Below the pieces are notes generated by a model that was not told the DNA's origin, made no database searches, and worked only from the letters and a program-made list of their open reading frames with translations. From NCBI GenBank assembly GCA_025056565.1, contig JANWWA010000016.1, positions 1 through 64,000 of the forward strand: a DNA stretch of 64,000 bases, read 5' to 3'. This stretch comes from Chloroherpetonaceae bacterium. Lineage in GTDB: Bacteria > Bacteroidota > Chlorobiia > Chlorobiales > Thermochlorobacteraceae. Shown here piece after piece: positions 28,962 through 38,318 of the stretch; within the stretch, counting starts at the first letter, position 1, and every line of letters begins with the position of its first letter. The position numbers were made by a program, and so were the translations under genes.

Positions 28962-30857
28962 TTATGCTACCTCATCTACGCTCTTCTGCTTCAAAGCGCG
29001 TGCAACTGCAGCATTCATCACGGCTTGAGCAAACGGTGTAGTAAGTGTGTTGGCTTTTTCTGTTAGTTCTGTGATTTTCTGACGGTCGTTACCCTCAACA
29101 GCCTGTTTCAGTTCCGCCAGTGTAGCGTAAATAGCAGTCTGCGTTTCCTTGGGCAGCTCTGCAAAAATCTCAGCCTCTTGCGCAATTTGCTTTTCAATTG
29201 CAGCGATGATACTGCGCGCTTCCACTTTTGCTTCAATCAGCAGGCGTTGCTCTACATCTTCTTTGGCATGTGTGAAACCTTCTAAGAGCATACGCTCGAC
29301 TTCTTCGTCCGTCAAGCCGTAAGTAGGTTTCACCGTGATAGATTGCTCTTTGCCAGTGCGCTGGTCTTTAGCGGAGACCGTCAGCACGCCATCGGCATCA
29401 ATTGCAAAGGTTACCAAAATTCGGGGCATACCTGCAGGCAGAGGCGGTAGTGGGCCTAAGGTAAATTTCCCAAGGCTACGGTTGTCCTTTGCCAGCTCAC
29501 GCTCGCCTTGTAAGATGTGAATTTCAATGCCTGTCTGGTTATCGACGGAGGTCGTAAATTCTTGTGCCACTTTGATGGGCACTTTGGTGTTGCGCGGGAT
29601 AATTGGCACGAAAACACCACCAACCGTCTCAATGCCCAGAGAGAGCGGTGTAATATCCAAAAGCAGCACATCTTCGGTATCACCTGAAATGACCCCAGCT
29701 TGCACGGCGGCACCAAGCGCTACGACTTCCTCGGGGTTAAGTGAATCGTACGGCTTTTTGCCACCAAAAATCTCTGAGACGAATCGCTTCACAAAAGGTG
29801 TGCGCGTCGAGCCGCCGACTAACACCACCGCATCAATGTCGTCTGCAGAAAGCCCTGCATCTTTCAGGGCTTTCAGGCAAGGAAGTTTGGTGCGTTCTAC
29901 AACTGGCGCAATGATTTGCTCAAACTCATCACGCGTGAGCTTGCGGTCAAAATTTTTACCACAAATGTCTAAGCGCAAAACGGTTTCAGTGTGGTCTGTC
30001 AGGTCGCGCTTGGCACGTTCGCATTCAAGGCGCAAGCGTTGCTTAATGTGTGGATTGGTGAAGATGTCAAAGCCCAAAGCCGTATCGATTTCCTTTGCAA
30101 TCACGGTCAGCAAGGCTTGGTCAAGGTCATCGCCGCCAAGATGGGTGTCGCCGTTGGTTGAAAGCACATCGAAGATACCATCTTCAAGCTTCAGGATAGA
30201 GATGTCAAATGTGCCACCGCCAAGGTCATAGACTGCAATGGTGCCATTCTTGGTCTTATCTAAGCCATAAGCCAGTGCAGCTGCAGTTGGCTCGTTGATA
30301 ATGCGCAAGACCTCGAGCCCAGCCAGTTTGCCTGCGTCTTTTGTGGCTTGACGCTGTGCATCGTTAAAGTAGGCAGGCACGGTGATGACGGCTTTTGTGA
30401 CAGGCTCTTCGAAGTAGTCGTCTGCCCAGTGCTTGAGCTCGCGGAGAATCATGGCGGATATTTCAATCGGGGTAAAGTAGCGTGTCTCTTTACCGTTGCT
30501 GATTGCAATTTTGCAGACGCGCTCCGATTCGCTTTCGCTCACGCGATAACTAAGGCGCGGTAGCTCTTCTCTCACATCAGCAAAGGCTTTGCCCATCAGG
30601 CGCTTCACTGAATACACCACTCGGTCAGGGTGCTCAGATAGAAAGGCTTTTGCGGCTGAACCAACAATCGGCGTAAAATCATCGCTGAAGTAAACCACCG
30701 ATGGCACGATGCGCTCTTTCGTATGCTTGTTGAAGATAACGGCAGGGGTATCGCCGTGCATATACGCCACAAGGCTATTGGTGGTGCCTAAGTCAATGCC
30801 GATGATGCGCTCTTTCTTGATAGTGCCGGTGCGAATGTCAATTGGAATCGTTGCCAT
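28962..30857 (-). CDS. hscA: HscA-like Hsp70 chaperone
   Basis: A 631-residue Hsp70 that resembles HscA (Fe-S cluster assembly) more than DnaK. The ATPase domain has [62 protein letters not shown] and [19 protein letters not shown]. The linker/substrate domain reads [17 protein letters not shown], then [18 protein letters not shown]. The late [14 protein letters not shown] and the end [11 protein letters not shown] instead of the DnaK acidic EEVK-like tail are HscA traits. HscA acts with HscB to transfer clusters from IscU. None of those partners is adjacent, so the link to Fe-S assembly is inferred from similarity only. It appears to be a single-gene unit. Confidence 0.8.
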   Translation of the reverse strand: MATIPIDIRTGTIKKERIIGIDLGTTNSLVAYMHGDTPAVIFNKHTKERIVPSVVYFSDDFTPIVGSAAKAFLSEHPDRVVYSVKRLMGKAFADVREELPRLSYRVSESESERVCKIAISNGKETRYFTPIEISAMILRELKHWADDYFEEPVTKAVITVPAYFNDAQRQATKDAGKLAGLEVLRIINEPTAAALAYGLDKTKNGTIAVYDLGGGTFDISILKLEDGIFDVLSTNGDTHLGGDDLDQALLTVIAKEIDTALGFDIFTNPHIKQRLRLECERAKRDLTDHTETVLRLDICGKNFDRKLTRDEFEQIIAPVVERTKLPCLKALKDAGLSADDIDAVVLVGGSTRTPFVKRFVSEIFGGKKPYDSLNPEEVVALGAAVQAGVISGDTEDVLLLDITPLSLGIETVGGVFVPIIPRNTKVPIKVAQEFTTSVDNQTGIEIHILQGERELAKDNRSLGKFTLGPLPPLPAGMPRILVTFAIDADGVLTVSAKDQRTGKEQSITVKPTYGLTDEEVERMLLEGFTHAKEDVEQRLLIEAKVEARSIIAAIEKQIAQEAEIFAELPKETQTAIYATLAELKQAVEGNDRQKITELTEKANTLTTPFAQAVMNAAVARALKQKSVDEVA

Positions 30858-30997
30858 AGTTAGAATGTGTGTGAATTAGGTCTTTTGCATATGGCTGATA
30901 GAGCTGCAGAGCAAAATTGCGAAGTTCTACTTGGTAGTGAAAGCCCCACCATGCCCAGTGAAAGAGGGTGGGACAAGAAGTTGCAACAAGTCAAGCC

Positions 30998-31378
30998 TTA
31001 CTTTGCATCTTCAATAGAAAGCACAGCGAACACATCGCCTTTCATTTCGCCCTTGACTTTCACCTTCAGATTGTTTTCTCGCTTTGTAGCTTGGAGATAG
31101 GCTTTAGCTTTTTCACTTCCTGCAGCGTCAAATTTGATGAGTTTCTTTTTTGTGTAAAGACCGTAGCCTGACGCAGCGCAATCGGGCATTAGGCAGCACT
31201 CTTTGGTGTGTCCAGCCGCCATTTTGTCGCTCTCGAAACTCTCACCACAGCGAATGTCGGTAAGGTAGCCCACTATCGTTTGAGGTTTAGCCGCCTTCTT
31301 GGAAGTTGGCTCTTGGGCGTAGAGTATAGAGCTTGTGAGCAAAAGAAGCACGACGAAATGCAAGCACTTTCTCAGCAT
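30998..31378 (-). CDS. Small exported protein with conserved cysteines
   Basis: A 126-residue protein with a signal peptide (VVLLLLTSSILYAQE) followed by a compact domain beginning QTIVGYLTDIRCGESF, then TKECCLMPDCAASGYGL, KKLIKFDAAG and KVKVKGEMKGDVFAV. The four cysteines and the strand pattern resemble a family of short exported proteins found in Acidobacteria and Bacteroidota, probably an OB-like barrel, with no known function. The cysteines could form disulfides or bind a metal. It diverges from the RlmD-type gene across 99 nt. Confidence 0.6.
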   Translation of the reverse strand: MLRKCLHFVVLLLLTSSILYAQEPTSKKAAKPQTIVGYLTDIRCGESFESDKMAAGHTKECCLMPDCAASGYGLYTKKKLIKFDAAGSEKAKAYLQATKRENNLKVKVKGEMKGDVFAVLSIEDAK

Positions 31379-31477
31379 ATTTGGTTGAGTGTTTAATTAG
31401 CCAAGTGTTATTTAACTGAGTCTCTGAACGCTCAGCAAAGGCTTATCGTTTTTTCAGCAAAACCTGCGTAGCCAGAA

Positions 31478-32914
31478 ATGCAACACACAGCATACCAAAA
31501 AGGGGCTTGCCTTGAAGTAACAATTTCTGACCGTGCTGAAGACAATCGTTGCTTTGCAAGGTTGCCTGATGGATGTTGTCTCTTTGTCAGTGGACTCGTT
31601 ACGATTGGCGACACGGTGGAAGTGGAAATTGTCAAGGTCAAAAAGAATTATTTGGAGGCACAGGCAAAGCGTGTGCTGCAGCCATCGCCCTTGCGTGTTG
31701 AACCACACTGTTCGCACTTTGGCATCTGCGGCGGATGCAAGTGGCAACACCTTGCATATAGTGCGCAGCTGGAACAAAAGCGCAAGCAAGTTAAAGATGC
31801 CTTGGAGCATATTGGCGGATTTTGTAATCCGAATGTGCTGCCAGCAATCGGGGCAACAGAGCACTTCGGGTATCGCAACAAGGTGGAGTTTTCTTTTTCT
31901 AACCAACGCTTCCTGCTGGAATCGGAGCGTGAGACGACGGCTCTGGAAAAGCCGCTAGATTTTGCCTTAGGCTTTCACGCACCCAATCGCTTCGATAAGG
32001 TAGTCGACATTGATGAGTGCCACATTGCAGCGCCAGAGATGAATCAAGCGCTGAGGGTAGTCAAAGCGTTTGCGCAGCAGTCTATGCTGCCAGCATATTC
32101 CATCAAAACAAACGAAGGATTCTGGCGGCATTTGGTTGTGCGCAAAGCCTTCCGCACAGGTGAGGTGATGGTAAATGTGGTGACATCGTGGTATGAACCC
32201 ACTGCAATGACCGAACTAGCCAGTGCGCTGCAGCGTGAGCTGGGTAGCTGCCTCACCAGTGTCGTCAATAACTTGACCACGCGCCGCAGTGGCGTCAGTA
32301 TGGGCGAAGAAGAAAAACTGATTTGGGGCAAAAGTTGTATCACGGAGCAATTAGGCAACTTACGGTTCAACATCTCTGCCAATTCTTTTTTTCAAACCAA
32401 CACGGTGCAAGCTGAACGGCTCTACGAGCTGGTGCGAGTGTTTGCACATCTTGAGCCCAGCGACATTGTCTATGACCTATACTGTGGCACAGGCTCAATC
32501 TCACTTTTTGTAGCCCCGCACTGCAAAAAAGTCTTGGGCATTGAGCTGGTAGAGAGCGCTATCAAGGATGCAGAGGAAAATGCTCGCCTGAATGCGATTG
32601 AGAACGCATCGTTTCGGCGCTTGGACCTCAAGGATTTTCGGCGCATTGTGCCTGAACTTCACGCATTTGGCCGTCCTGATGTGGTCATCACCGACCCGCC
32701 GCGTGCAGGGATGCACCCTGATGCAATTCAGACGCTTCTGCAGCTTGCCCCGCGCCGAGTTGTCTATGTGAGCTGTAACCCAGCCAGTCTGGCACGCGAT
32801 GGCAAGCGCCTGTGCGAGAAAGGGCTATATCGCTTGTGCGAAATACAGCCAATTGATATGTTTCCACAAACCAATCACATTGAAAGCATCGCATGCTTCG
32901 AGCGTCAACATTAA
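31478..32914 (+). CDS. rlmD: 23S rRNA (uracil-5-)-methyltransferase, RlmD/RumA family
   Basis: A 478-residue enzyme methylating C5 of a uridine in 23S rRNA. An N-terminal TRAM domain (about 10-65) is followed by the [4Fe-4S] cysteines: Cys in HFGICGGCKWQHL and upstream HCSHF. The SAM-binding motif is VYDLYCGTGSISLF, motif IV is DPPRAGMHPDA and the catalytic cysteine lies in VYVSCNPASLARD. All are classic RumA/TrmA motifs. The target (U1939 or U747 equivalents) cannot be decided. A small coiled-coil membrane protein gene follows after 15 nt. Confidence 0.92.
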   Translation: MQHTAYQKGACLEVTISDRAEDNRCFARLPDGCCLFVSGLVTIGDTVEVEIVKVKKNYLEAQAKRVLQPSPLRVEPHCSHFGICGGCKWQHLAYSAQLEQKRKQVKDALEHIGGFCNPNVLPAIGATEHFGYRNKVEFSFSNQRFLLESERETTALEKPLDFALGFHAPNRFDKVVDIDECHIAAPEMNQALRVVKAFAQQSMLPAYSIKTNEGFWRHLVVRKAFRTGEVMVNVVTSWYEPTAMTELASALQRELGSCLTSVVNNLTTRRSGVSMGEEEKLIWGKSCITEQLGNLRFNISANSFFQTNTVQAERLYELVRVFAHLEPSDIVYDLYCGTGSISLFVAPHCKKVLGIELVESAIKDAEENARLNAIENASFRRLDLKDFRRIVPELHAFGRPDVVITDPPRAGMHPDAIQTLLQLAPRRVVYVSCNPASLARDGKRLCEKGLYRLCEIQPIDMFPQTNHIESIACFERQH

Positions 32915-32929
32915 CTCTCTAAAAAGACG

Positions 32930-33382
32930 ATGCGAGTCTTGGTCCGTCTGCTATTTCTCATCTTCATTGCACTATTCATTTATTTTGCCTTTTTCCGCAA
33001 AGAAGAACCCGTTACGGTAGACAGAGTGAAGCAAGAGGCAGAAGCTGTGAAACGAAAAGCCAAAGAGGCAGTTGAAGCTATAAGCCAATGGCAGAAGGAA
33101 AAAGATGAACTGATAAGGCAAGCCGAAGAGGAGGTAAAAACAGCGACGCAGAAGATTGATTCACTAAAAGATGCAGTGCAGTACATCACAAGTGAACAAA
33201 AGGAGGCAATTCGCAAAGAAATCAAAGAGCTGGAGGAAAGGAAAACAGCGCTAGAAAAAGAGATTGAAACGATGAAAGATGCAGGTGCAGAGGCTTTCCA
33301 AAGCATTAGGCAAGGTTTTGAGACAGCCTTACAGTCGCTTAGAAAAGTGTTAGATAAGCCAGAGAAGGGGACAAAACCGTAG
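32930..33382 (+). CDS. Membrane-anchored coiled-coil protein of unknown function
   Basis: A 150-residue protein with one N-terminal transmembrane helix (about residues 4-21, LVRLLFLIFIALFIYFAF) followed almost entirely by a charged heptad-type coiled coil (about 30-120) rich in Lys and Glu. It has no known domain that I recognise. The orientation suggests the coiled coil faces the periplasm or cytosol depending on the positive residues after the helix (RKEEP), which favour the cytosol. It follows the methyltransferase by 15 nt, so co-transcription is likely. Confidence 0.6.
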   Translation: MRVLVRLLFLIFIALFIYFAFFRKEEPVTVDRVKQEAEAVKRKAKEAVEAISQWQKEKDELIRQAEEEVKTATQKIDSLKDAVQYITSEQKEAIRKEIKELEERKTALEKEIETMKDAGAEAFQSIRQGFETALQSLRKVLDKPEKGTKP

Positions 33383-33459
33383 TAGCGGTGGCAAAGTGAG
33401 GTGCTGGCTAACCCTTGTGGGGCTACGAGTGGCATGCGTAAAAGACGGTTTGCAATGCG

Positions 33460-35292
33460 ATGAGGTTCAAGAAGCGAGAACTGAAGCAGATTCTGTCTGA
33501 GATAGAGGCAATTTTGCTGCGCACCAAGTCGCTGGAAAAAAAATACCGCAAGCGGCTTGAGAGTGTTCACCCAGCAAATGTCCTCAGTGCCAAGAACTTG
33601 GTACACTACCTTGCGCTGCGCGCGTCAGATGTGCGGGCATTGCAGCATCAGTTAAGTCGTTATGGCTTGTCGAGCTTAGGGCGATCGGAGCGACATATTC
33701 AAGCTACACTGATGGCAGTGCGCGCAATTTTGAAAGCGCTGCTTTACGGCAAGAAAGTGCGCAAGATTAGCCCACCGATTTCAGTCAAGAAAGGGAAAGC
33801 ACTGCTTAGGCGCAATGCTGCAGCGCTTTTCGGCAAAAGGCCGCACGGTAGCCATATTGCTGTAATGGTGACGCTCTCGAGCGATGCGGCGGACGACGAG
33901 ACCTTGATTAGAGACTTGGTGGCCGCTGGAATGAGCTGTGCAAGAATTAACTGTGCGCACGATGACGAGACCATCTGGCGCAAAATGATTGCAAAGGTCA
34001 GAGCGGCTGAGCAGGAGCTGGGTCAGTCGTGCAAAGTATGCATGGATATGGCTGGGCCGAAGTTGCGCACAGGGCCAATGAAACAAGGTGAGCAGGTAGT
34101 GCATCTTTCACCCGTGCGCGACCTCTACGGACGCACTGTTGCGCCCGCAATCGTTTATCTGTCGCCAGCAGGAGTCAGCATAGAGCCAGATATGCTGCCC
34201 GTAGAATCGGAGTGGCTCAGCAACTTACAGGAAAATGACACGGTGTGCTTTACCGACACACGCGGCAAAGCAGGCAAACTTAAAATAGAGCAAAAGGTAG
34301 GAGAGCTTTGGCGCGCTAAGTGCTACGACTCTGCCTACCTTGCAGCAGGCGTAGAGCTTATACTGGAACGTTCAGGCAAGCGCACAGCCGTGCAGACACT
34401 ACCCCCTCGTGAAGAGAAAATCATCTTGCGAGTAGGCGATACGCTAATTTTGCATCGCAGTCCAGTGCCCGGCGAACCGGCAGAGTACGATAGTGAGGGC
34501 GGCTTGGTCAAAGCAGCACATATCTCGTGCACATTGCCAGAAGTCTTTGAGCAAGTAAAAGTCGGTGAGCCAATTCTCTTTGATGATGGCGCCATTGAGG
34601 GCGTCATTCGACAAGTGTCCAGCGAGGCATTAACCATTGAGATTACCCACACTACCAGTGAGGTCGGCAAACTGCGAGCCGACAAAGGCATTAACTTGCC
34701 TGAAAGCAACCTTCGGCTCAGTAGTCTGACACCGAAGGACAAGGAAGACCTGCGATTTATCGTCGAGCATGCAGATTTGGTAAGTGCGTCGTTCATTAAC
34801 TCGGCAGATGATATTTCGCTCCTGATTGAAGAGCTGCACCGATTAGATGCGCCGCACTTAGGAATTATTCTGAAAATTGAGACGCAGAACGCCTTTGCAA
34901 ACCTGCACGAGATTTTGCTAACCGCAATGCAGCACTACCCGATTGGGATGATGATAGCGCGAGGCGACCTTGCACTCGAGGTGGGCTGGGAAAATCTTGC
35001 TTCCGTGCAAGAAGAATTGTTGAGACTGGGCGAGGCGGCTCATATTCCAATTATCTGGGCAACGCAGGTTTTAGAAACACTGGCAAAGAAAGGACGACCT
35101 TCACGGGCGGAAATCTCCGATGCCGCAATGGCGGAGCGTGCAGAAGGCGTGATGCTAAACAAAGGCACGCATATTCTTGACACCATTCAAATGCTTGAGC
35201 GCATTATTAAGTCAATGCGACCCTATCAAGAAAAGAAAACGCCGCTTTTGCCCGCTTTGCAGATGGCAGTTGAAAGCAGCCTCGAGGAATAA
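33460..35292 (+). CDS. Pyruvate-kinase-like protein with altered catalytic motifs
   Basis: A 610-residue relative of pyruvate kinase. About 130 N-terminal residues (helical, basic) have no counterpart in normal enzymes. The TIM-barrel begins at HIAVMVTLSSDAADDETLI; CARINCAHDD replaces the usual R-N-x-S-H-G, and CMDMAGPKLRTG replaces LDTKGPEIRTG. An insert of roughly 150 residues is present in the B-domain region. The catalytic lysine/glutamate segment IILKIETQNAFANL and MIARGDLALEVGWE are kept, as is WATQVLETLAKKGRPSRAEISD, but the following SGET is GVMLNKGT. The C-terminal regulatory domain is absent. It may be an active variant, or a protein with another role; I would not call it simply pyk. 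Confidence 0.75.
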   Translation: MRFKKRELKQILSEIEAILLRTKSLEKKYRKRLESVHPANVLSAKNLVHYLALRASDVRALQHQLSRYGLSSLGRSERHIQATLMAVRAILKALLYGKKVRKISPPISVKKGKALLRRNAAALFGKRPHGSHIAVMVTLSSDAADDETLIRDLVAAGMSCARINCAHDDETIWRKMIAKVRAAEQELGQSCKVCMDMAGPKLRTGPMKQGEQVVHLSPVRDLYGRTVAPAIVYLSPAGVSIEPDMLPVESEWLSNLQENDTVCFTDTRGKAGKLKIEQKVGELWRAKCYDSAYLAAGVELILERSGKRTAVQTLPPREEKIILRVGDTLILHRSPVPGEPAEYDSEGGLVKAAHISCTLPEVFEQVKVGEPILFDDGAIEGVIRQVSSEALTIEITHTTSEVGKLRADKGINLPESNLRLSSLTPKDKEDLRFIVEHADLVSASFINSADDISLLIEELHRLDAPHLGIILKIETQNAFANLHEILLTAMQHYPIGMMIARGDLALEVGWENLASVQEELLRLGEAAHIPIIWATQVLETLAKKGRPSRAEISDAAMAERAEGVMLNKGTHILDTIQMLERIIKSMRPYQEKKTPLLPALQMAVESSLEE

Positions 35293-35306
35293 AAGACACA
35301 CAGGAC

Positions 35307-35807
35307 TTACCAGCCCGAGAGAATTTTGTTAAGCATATCGTCTGCAATCGTAAGAATGGCGCGCTCAATAGCTTGCTGCTGGGCGATGAAATTACCAATC
35401 GGATAATCTTGCACGCCACTGAACTCTTGCCGAAAAAGAGTTTTTTTCTTGACAAGGTCACGGTAAGTAGCAGAAACGCGAATCGTGATGCGGTTTTGCG
35501 TAGCGCGCTCTGTTTGCCCACCAATCACACTAGGCACATCGCTGTAGCCCGTTACAGTGGCTTCTACAATGGAGTGTGCCTCTGTGCGAGATTGCTCAAT
35601 GATGAGCGGACTTTGTGTCTGAATGCGTTTGGTAAGCTCTTGCGTAAGACGCTCACGCAGGTTAGGCACGCCGCTGCGCGATTCATCGTTGAAAATTGGA
35701 ATTGCAATCGTCTTGATGTGGGGCGGAAGCGCAGCACCCGTAAAGGAGTAGCACGATGCAAAGAGTGGTAGAACAAGACAAAGAAAAAATAGCCTAAAGC
35801 ACTTCAT
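35307..35807 (-). CDS. lptE: LptE-type lipopolysaccharide assembly lipoprotein
   Basis: A 166-residue lipoprotein: signal ending LFASCYSFTGAALPPH, where Cys18 is the lipidated residue. Family features are SFTGAALPPHIKTIAIPIF, a helix ERLTQELTKRIQTQSPL, and later strands (IVEATVTGYSDVP). Bacteroidota LptE proteins plug the LptD channel that inserts LPS in the outer membrane. It follows the SDR gene by 3 nt in the same direction and converges with the pyruvate-kinase-like gene. Confidence 0.8.
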   Translation of the reverse strand: MKCFRLFFLCLVLPLFASCYSFTGAALPPHIKTIAIPIFNDESRSGVPNLRERLTQELTKRIQTQSPLIIEQSRTEAHSIVEATVTGYSDVPSVIGGQTERATQNRITIRVSATYRDLVKKKTLFRQEFSGVQDYPIGNFIAQQQAIERAILTIADDMLNKILSGW

Positions 35808-35810
35808 TGC

Positions 35811-36638
35811 TCAGTATTCTTGACGGTCGATTTTGCCAAAGGCACGGCGAAAAGGATAAGTCAAAAGTAATTGTCTAGCGCGGTTGGCGTCAAGTGCAGA
35901 AAGAAATAGCCCATTTTTACCGTCACTCCAAGAGCTAGCCATCTTAACGGCCAGTTCAGCCGCCACGCTAGGTGGCTGTGCGAAAATGTCTTGCACCTTT
36001 AGAAAGCGCTCAAGTCGCTTTTGCATCTCAGGCGTTGGGTTGCGTGTGCCCAAAATTTCGGTGCGCACCATTCCCGGATTGAGCAGCATAATCTCAATGC
36101 CCAAGCCTTGATACTCTTCTGCAAGCGAAAAGGTAAGGCGCTTGATGGCTGCTTTTGATGCAGCGTAACCGCTAATGCACGCTGTGCTATCGAACTTTTT
36201 TTCGCTGGAGCCTGCGCCAGCCATGTTGATAATTTTGCCGCGTCGCTGTGCGAGAAAATAAGGCAGGACGGCGCGGCAGCCGTGATAAGTACCTTTCAGA
36301 TTGATTTCAATTGGCTCATACCACGCTTCCAAAGGCGCATCGACGATTTTGCGATAGGGTTCTGCTACGCCAGCGTTATTAATCCACACATCGAGCTTGC
36401 CAAACTCTTTAAGCGCGAAAGCAAGAAGCGCCTCTACATCTGAATACTTCGAAACATCGCACACTTTTCCACGTGCATTCGGCGATGAAAGGGCTTGCAA
36501 CGCTGCATCGAGATTGGTTTGACTGCGTGATGAGACAACTACGCAAGCGCCTTCCTCAAGAAATTTCTGAGCGATGGCTTTGCCAATCCCCTTCGTTGAG
36601 CCTGTAATGACAGCGACTTTTCCTTCTAAGCGTTTCAT
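35811..36638 (-). CDS. Short-chain dehydrogenase/reductase
   Basis: A 275-residue classical SDR, NAD(P)-dependent oxidoreductase. The cofactor site is AVITGSTKGIGKAIAQKF near the N-terminus, NNAG occurs in VWINNAGVAEPYR, and the catalytic Tyr/Lys in SGYAASKAAIKRL preceded by a Ser in AGAGSSEKKF. The C-terminal substrate region (MVRTEILGTRNPTPEM) is variable. Its start overlaps the upstream TPR lipoprotein gene by 4 nt and lptE follows at 3 nt, so it belongs to a three-gene operon with two outer-membrane proteins. Substrate unknown. Confidence 0.88.
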   Translation of the reverse strand: MKRLEGKVAVITGSTKGIGKAIAQKFLEEGACVVVSSRSQTNLDAALQALSSPNARGKVCDVSKYSDVEALLAFALKEFGKLDVWINNAGVAEPYRKIVDAPLEAWYEPIEINLKGTYHGCRAVLPYFLAQRRGKIINMAGAGSSEKKFDSTACISGYAASKAAIKRLTFSLAEEYQGLGIEIMLLNPGMVRTEILGTRNPTPEMQKRLERFLKVQDIFAQPPSVAAELAVKMASSWSDGKNGLFLSALDANRARQLLLTYPFRRAFGKIDRQEY

Positions 36639-37216
36639 TTCGGCGGAGATATGATGGAGACAGAAATGCCACTTGGCAAAAGGGAGGTCGAAGTATCTGG
36701 CGAAAACAATTGGTCTGCAGGCTGCCCTAAATGCTGCAGTTCAAATCGTGCAGATTCGGCTAAGCTGTGTGTGGGATAGCGTTCCAAAAAACGTGCATAG
36801 AGTAGGCGAGCAGTAGCTGTGTCATCCAAATAGTTATGCTGAATGTAAGCCATCATAAAAAGCGCTTGCGCACCTTCTTGGGAAGTTGGATAGCGGGCAT
36901 AGAGTAGCTCAAAGTGTTGAAGAGCTTGCTGCGGTTTCTGGGCGCTAAGTCGCATTTGTGCAGACTTAAAAAGCGCATAGGGTGCGCGCGGTGAATTAGG
37001 ATGGCGTTCATAGAACTGGAAATAGGCATCGGCGGTGGAAAGAAATGCGTCAGGCAAACTGGCCCGTGCAGCTTGCAAGTCTAATGCGTGCCAGTATTCG
37101 GCTTCATTCTGCCTGAGGCAGCCAGAAGCAAGTCCCACCACCAGCAGCGTCAGAGCCCCTCCTTTTCGCAGCAAAAATGTCGTCACGCTTTGCAGTGATG
37201 ATTGGTTCAAGCGCAA
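36635..37216 (-). CDS. TPR-like lipoprotein (BamD/YbgF-like)
   Basis: A 193-residue exported protein with the lipobox GLASGC around residue 33 and tetratricopeptide-like helices: AYFQFYERHPNSPRAPYALF, HFELLYARYPTSQEGAQALF and LYARFLERYPTHSLAESARF, three repeats with the BamD/YbgF pattern. Such proteins assemble outer-membrane or cell-division complexes. The start is uncertain: TTG at 37216 is the first codon, and a GTG at 37186 gives a shorter signal peptide that looks better. A TATTTTTG element (37221-37214) overlaps the TTG, which would favour the GTG. It heads the operon with the SDR and lptE. Confidence 0.7.
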   Translation of the reverse strand: MRLNQSSLQSVTTFLLRKGGALTLLVVGLASGCLRQNEAEYWHALDLQAARASLPDAFLSTADAYFQFYERHPNSPRAPYALFKSAQMRLSAQKPQQALQHFELLYARYPTSQEGAQALFMMAYIQHNYLDDTATARLLYARFLERYPTHSLAESARFELQHLGQPADQLFSPDTSTSLLPSGISVSIISPPK

Positions 37217-37260
37217 AAATACAGAGAAATAAAGTGCGGCTAAAATGCAGATAATCTATG

Positions 37261-38100
37261 CTAATCAGCAGAGTGAATCTCTTTCTCAAAGTCAGTTTGT
37301 AGCGTGTCAATGATTTGAAAGACCTCAAACTCGTTTTCGTTGAACTTAACTTTTCTGAGCCAACCCTCATTGTCAAAGTAATGCGTAACATTCGCATAAG
37401 TAAACTGGGCATGTGTGTTGGGGCTAACTACAAGCAAGTTCTTCGGATGGTGTCCTTTTGTGTCGTCAATATGATGCACTTCGAAATACGGTGTGCCATG
37501 TTTGGTTAAGAAGGTAAAGCCTGTAACCTGACACTTGCCCGAATACAGCGCAAGCAGAATCTTTCTTATTGAAAGAGGAATGTTTTCTTTCGCTCTTGCT
37601 TGGCGCTTGGGCACCACTCTTCTTGGTTCAATCGCTGCTTTTGACATTACGACAAACTTATTTCTCAGAATTTCTTCTCTCGACAGGTTTGTAACATCGG
37701 AGATTTGTCGCAAAATAGCTTCTGACTTTTCATCGTCATTAGCTTTGTCAAAGGTGTTAAGTTTTCGCCGCAGTGTAGCTTGAAAGACACGTTCAGGAAT
37801 GAGCCTATACTTTCGGTCATCGAGTATCTGGATAACTAACTCTTCGCCGTCTTTGACCTTGTATTTCTCGTAGAATGAGCGCAGCCCGCCGATTCTGCAT
37901 TCACGACTGCTGCTACGATATGGGGTAAATGTTTTAGGTTCAACTTTTCCGTGTTCGTCTTGCAAATACACCTGCCTGACATTCTGTGGAAATAAGTGGG
38001 ATAAGGAAGCAGGTATAGCAAGTAGCCCTTTGTCGATGCGGCTTTGAGTGGTTTTGATAGTGATGTAGTTAAGTGGTAAATCCGCTTTAACTCTTTGCAT
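37261..38100 (-). CDS. HNH endonuclease with a possible N-terminal pseudobarrel DNA-binding domain
   Basis: A 279-residue protein (from the ATG at 38100; TTG at 38151 would add 17 residues). The C-terminal third is an HNH nuclease: CQVTGFTFLTKHGTPYFEVH, then HHIDD and NLLVVSPNTHAQFTY. The central part has GGLRSFYEKYKVKDGEELV and IQILDDRKYRLIPE, reminiscent of B3/EcoRII-N-like DNA-binding pseudobarrels. A polar linker with many basic residues (RRVVPKRQARAKE) joins the halves. No methyltransferase or other restriction gene is adjacent, so it may be an orphan restriction enzyme or a McrA-like modified-DNA nuclease. It sits between the outer-membrane operon and bchH. Confidence 0.7.
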   Translation of the reverse strand: MQRVKADLPLNYITIKTTQSRIDKGLLAIPASLSHLFPQNVRQVYLQDEHGKVEPKTFTPYRSSSRECRIGGLRSFYEKYKVKDGEELVIQILDDRKYRLIPERVFQATLRRKLNTFDKANDDEKSEAILRQISDVTNLSREEILRNKFVVMSKAAIEPRRVVPKRQARAKENIPLSIRKILLALYSGKCQVTGFTFLTKHGTPYFEVHHIDDTKGHHPKNLLVVSPNTHAQFTYANVTHYFDNEGWLRKVKFNENEFEVFQIIDTLQTDFEKEIHSAD

Positions 38101-38318
38101 GATGCGCGGTAATAAGTTGTTATGAGCCTTTTGGTCAAGAAAATATCGCAATCAGGAGTTGGAGATTGGGAAGCATAGTGCGCTGAAAGCAAGCCGCTTA
38201 TCCTGAAAAAGCTTGCTGCCTTGGGGCAGATTTTGCAATTTAGAATCAGTTGCGAGTTCATAAAGAAGGTTGTGCAGCAGAATCTGCCCCGCTTCATAGC
38301 TATTGCTGCTGGCAGCGC

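Noticed and set aside
29527-30231. 234-codon open frame opposite the HscA-like gene
   Set aside because: Serine-rich antisense shadow of a conserved Hsp70 coding region.
38223-38290. 10-bp inverted repeat (GGGGCAGATT ... AATCTGCCCC) downstream of bchH
   Set aside because: Arms of this size at a 48-nt distance are expected several times by chance in 64 kb, and no T-run follows.
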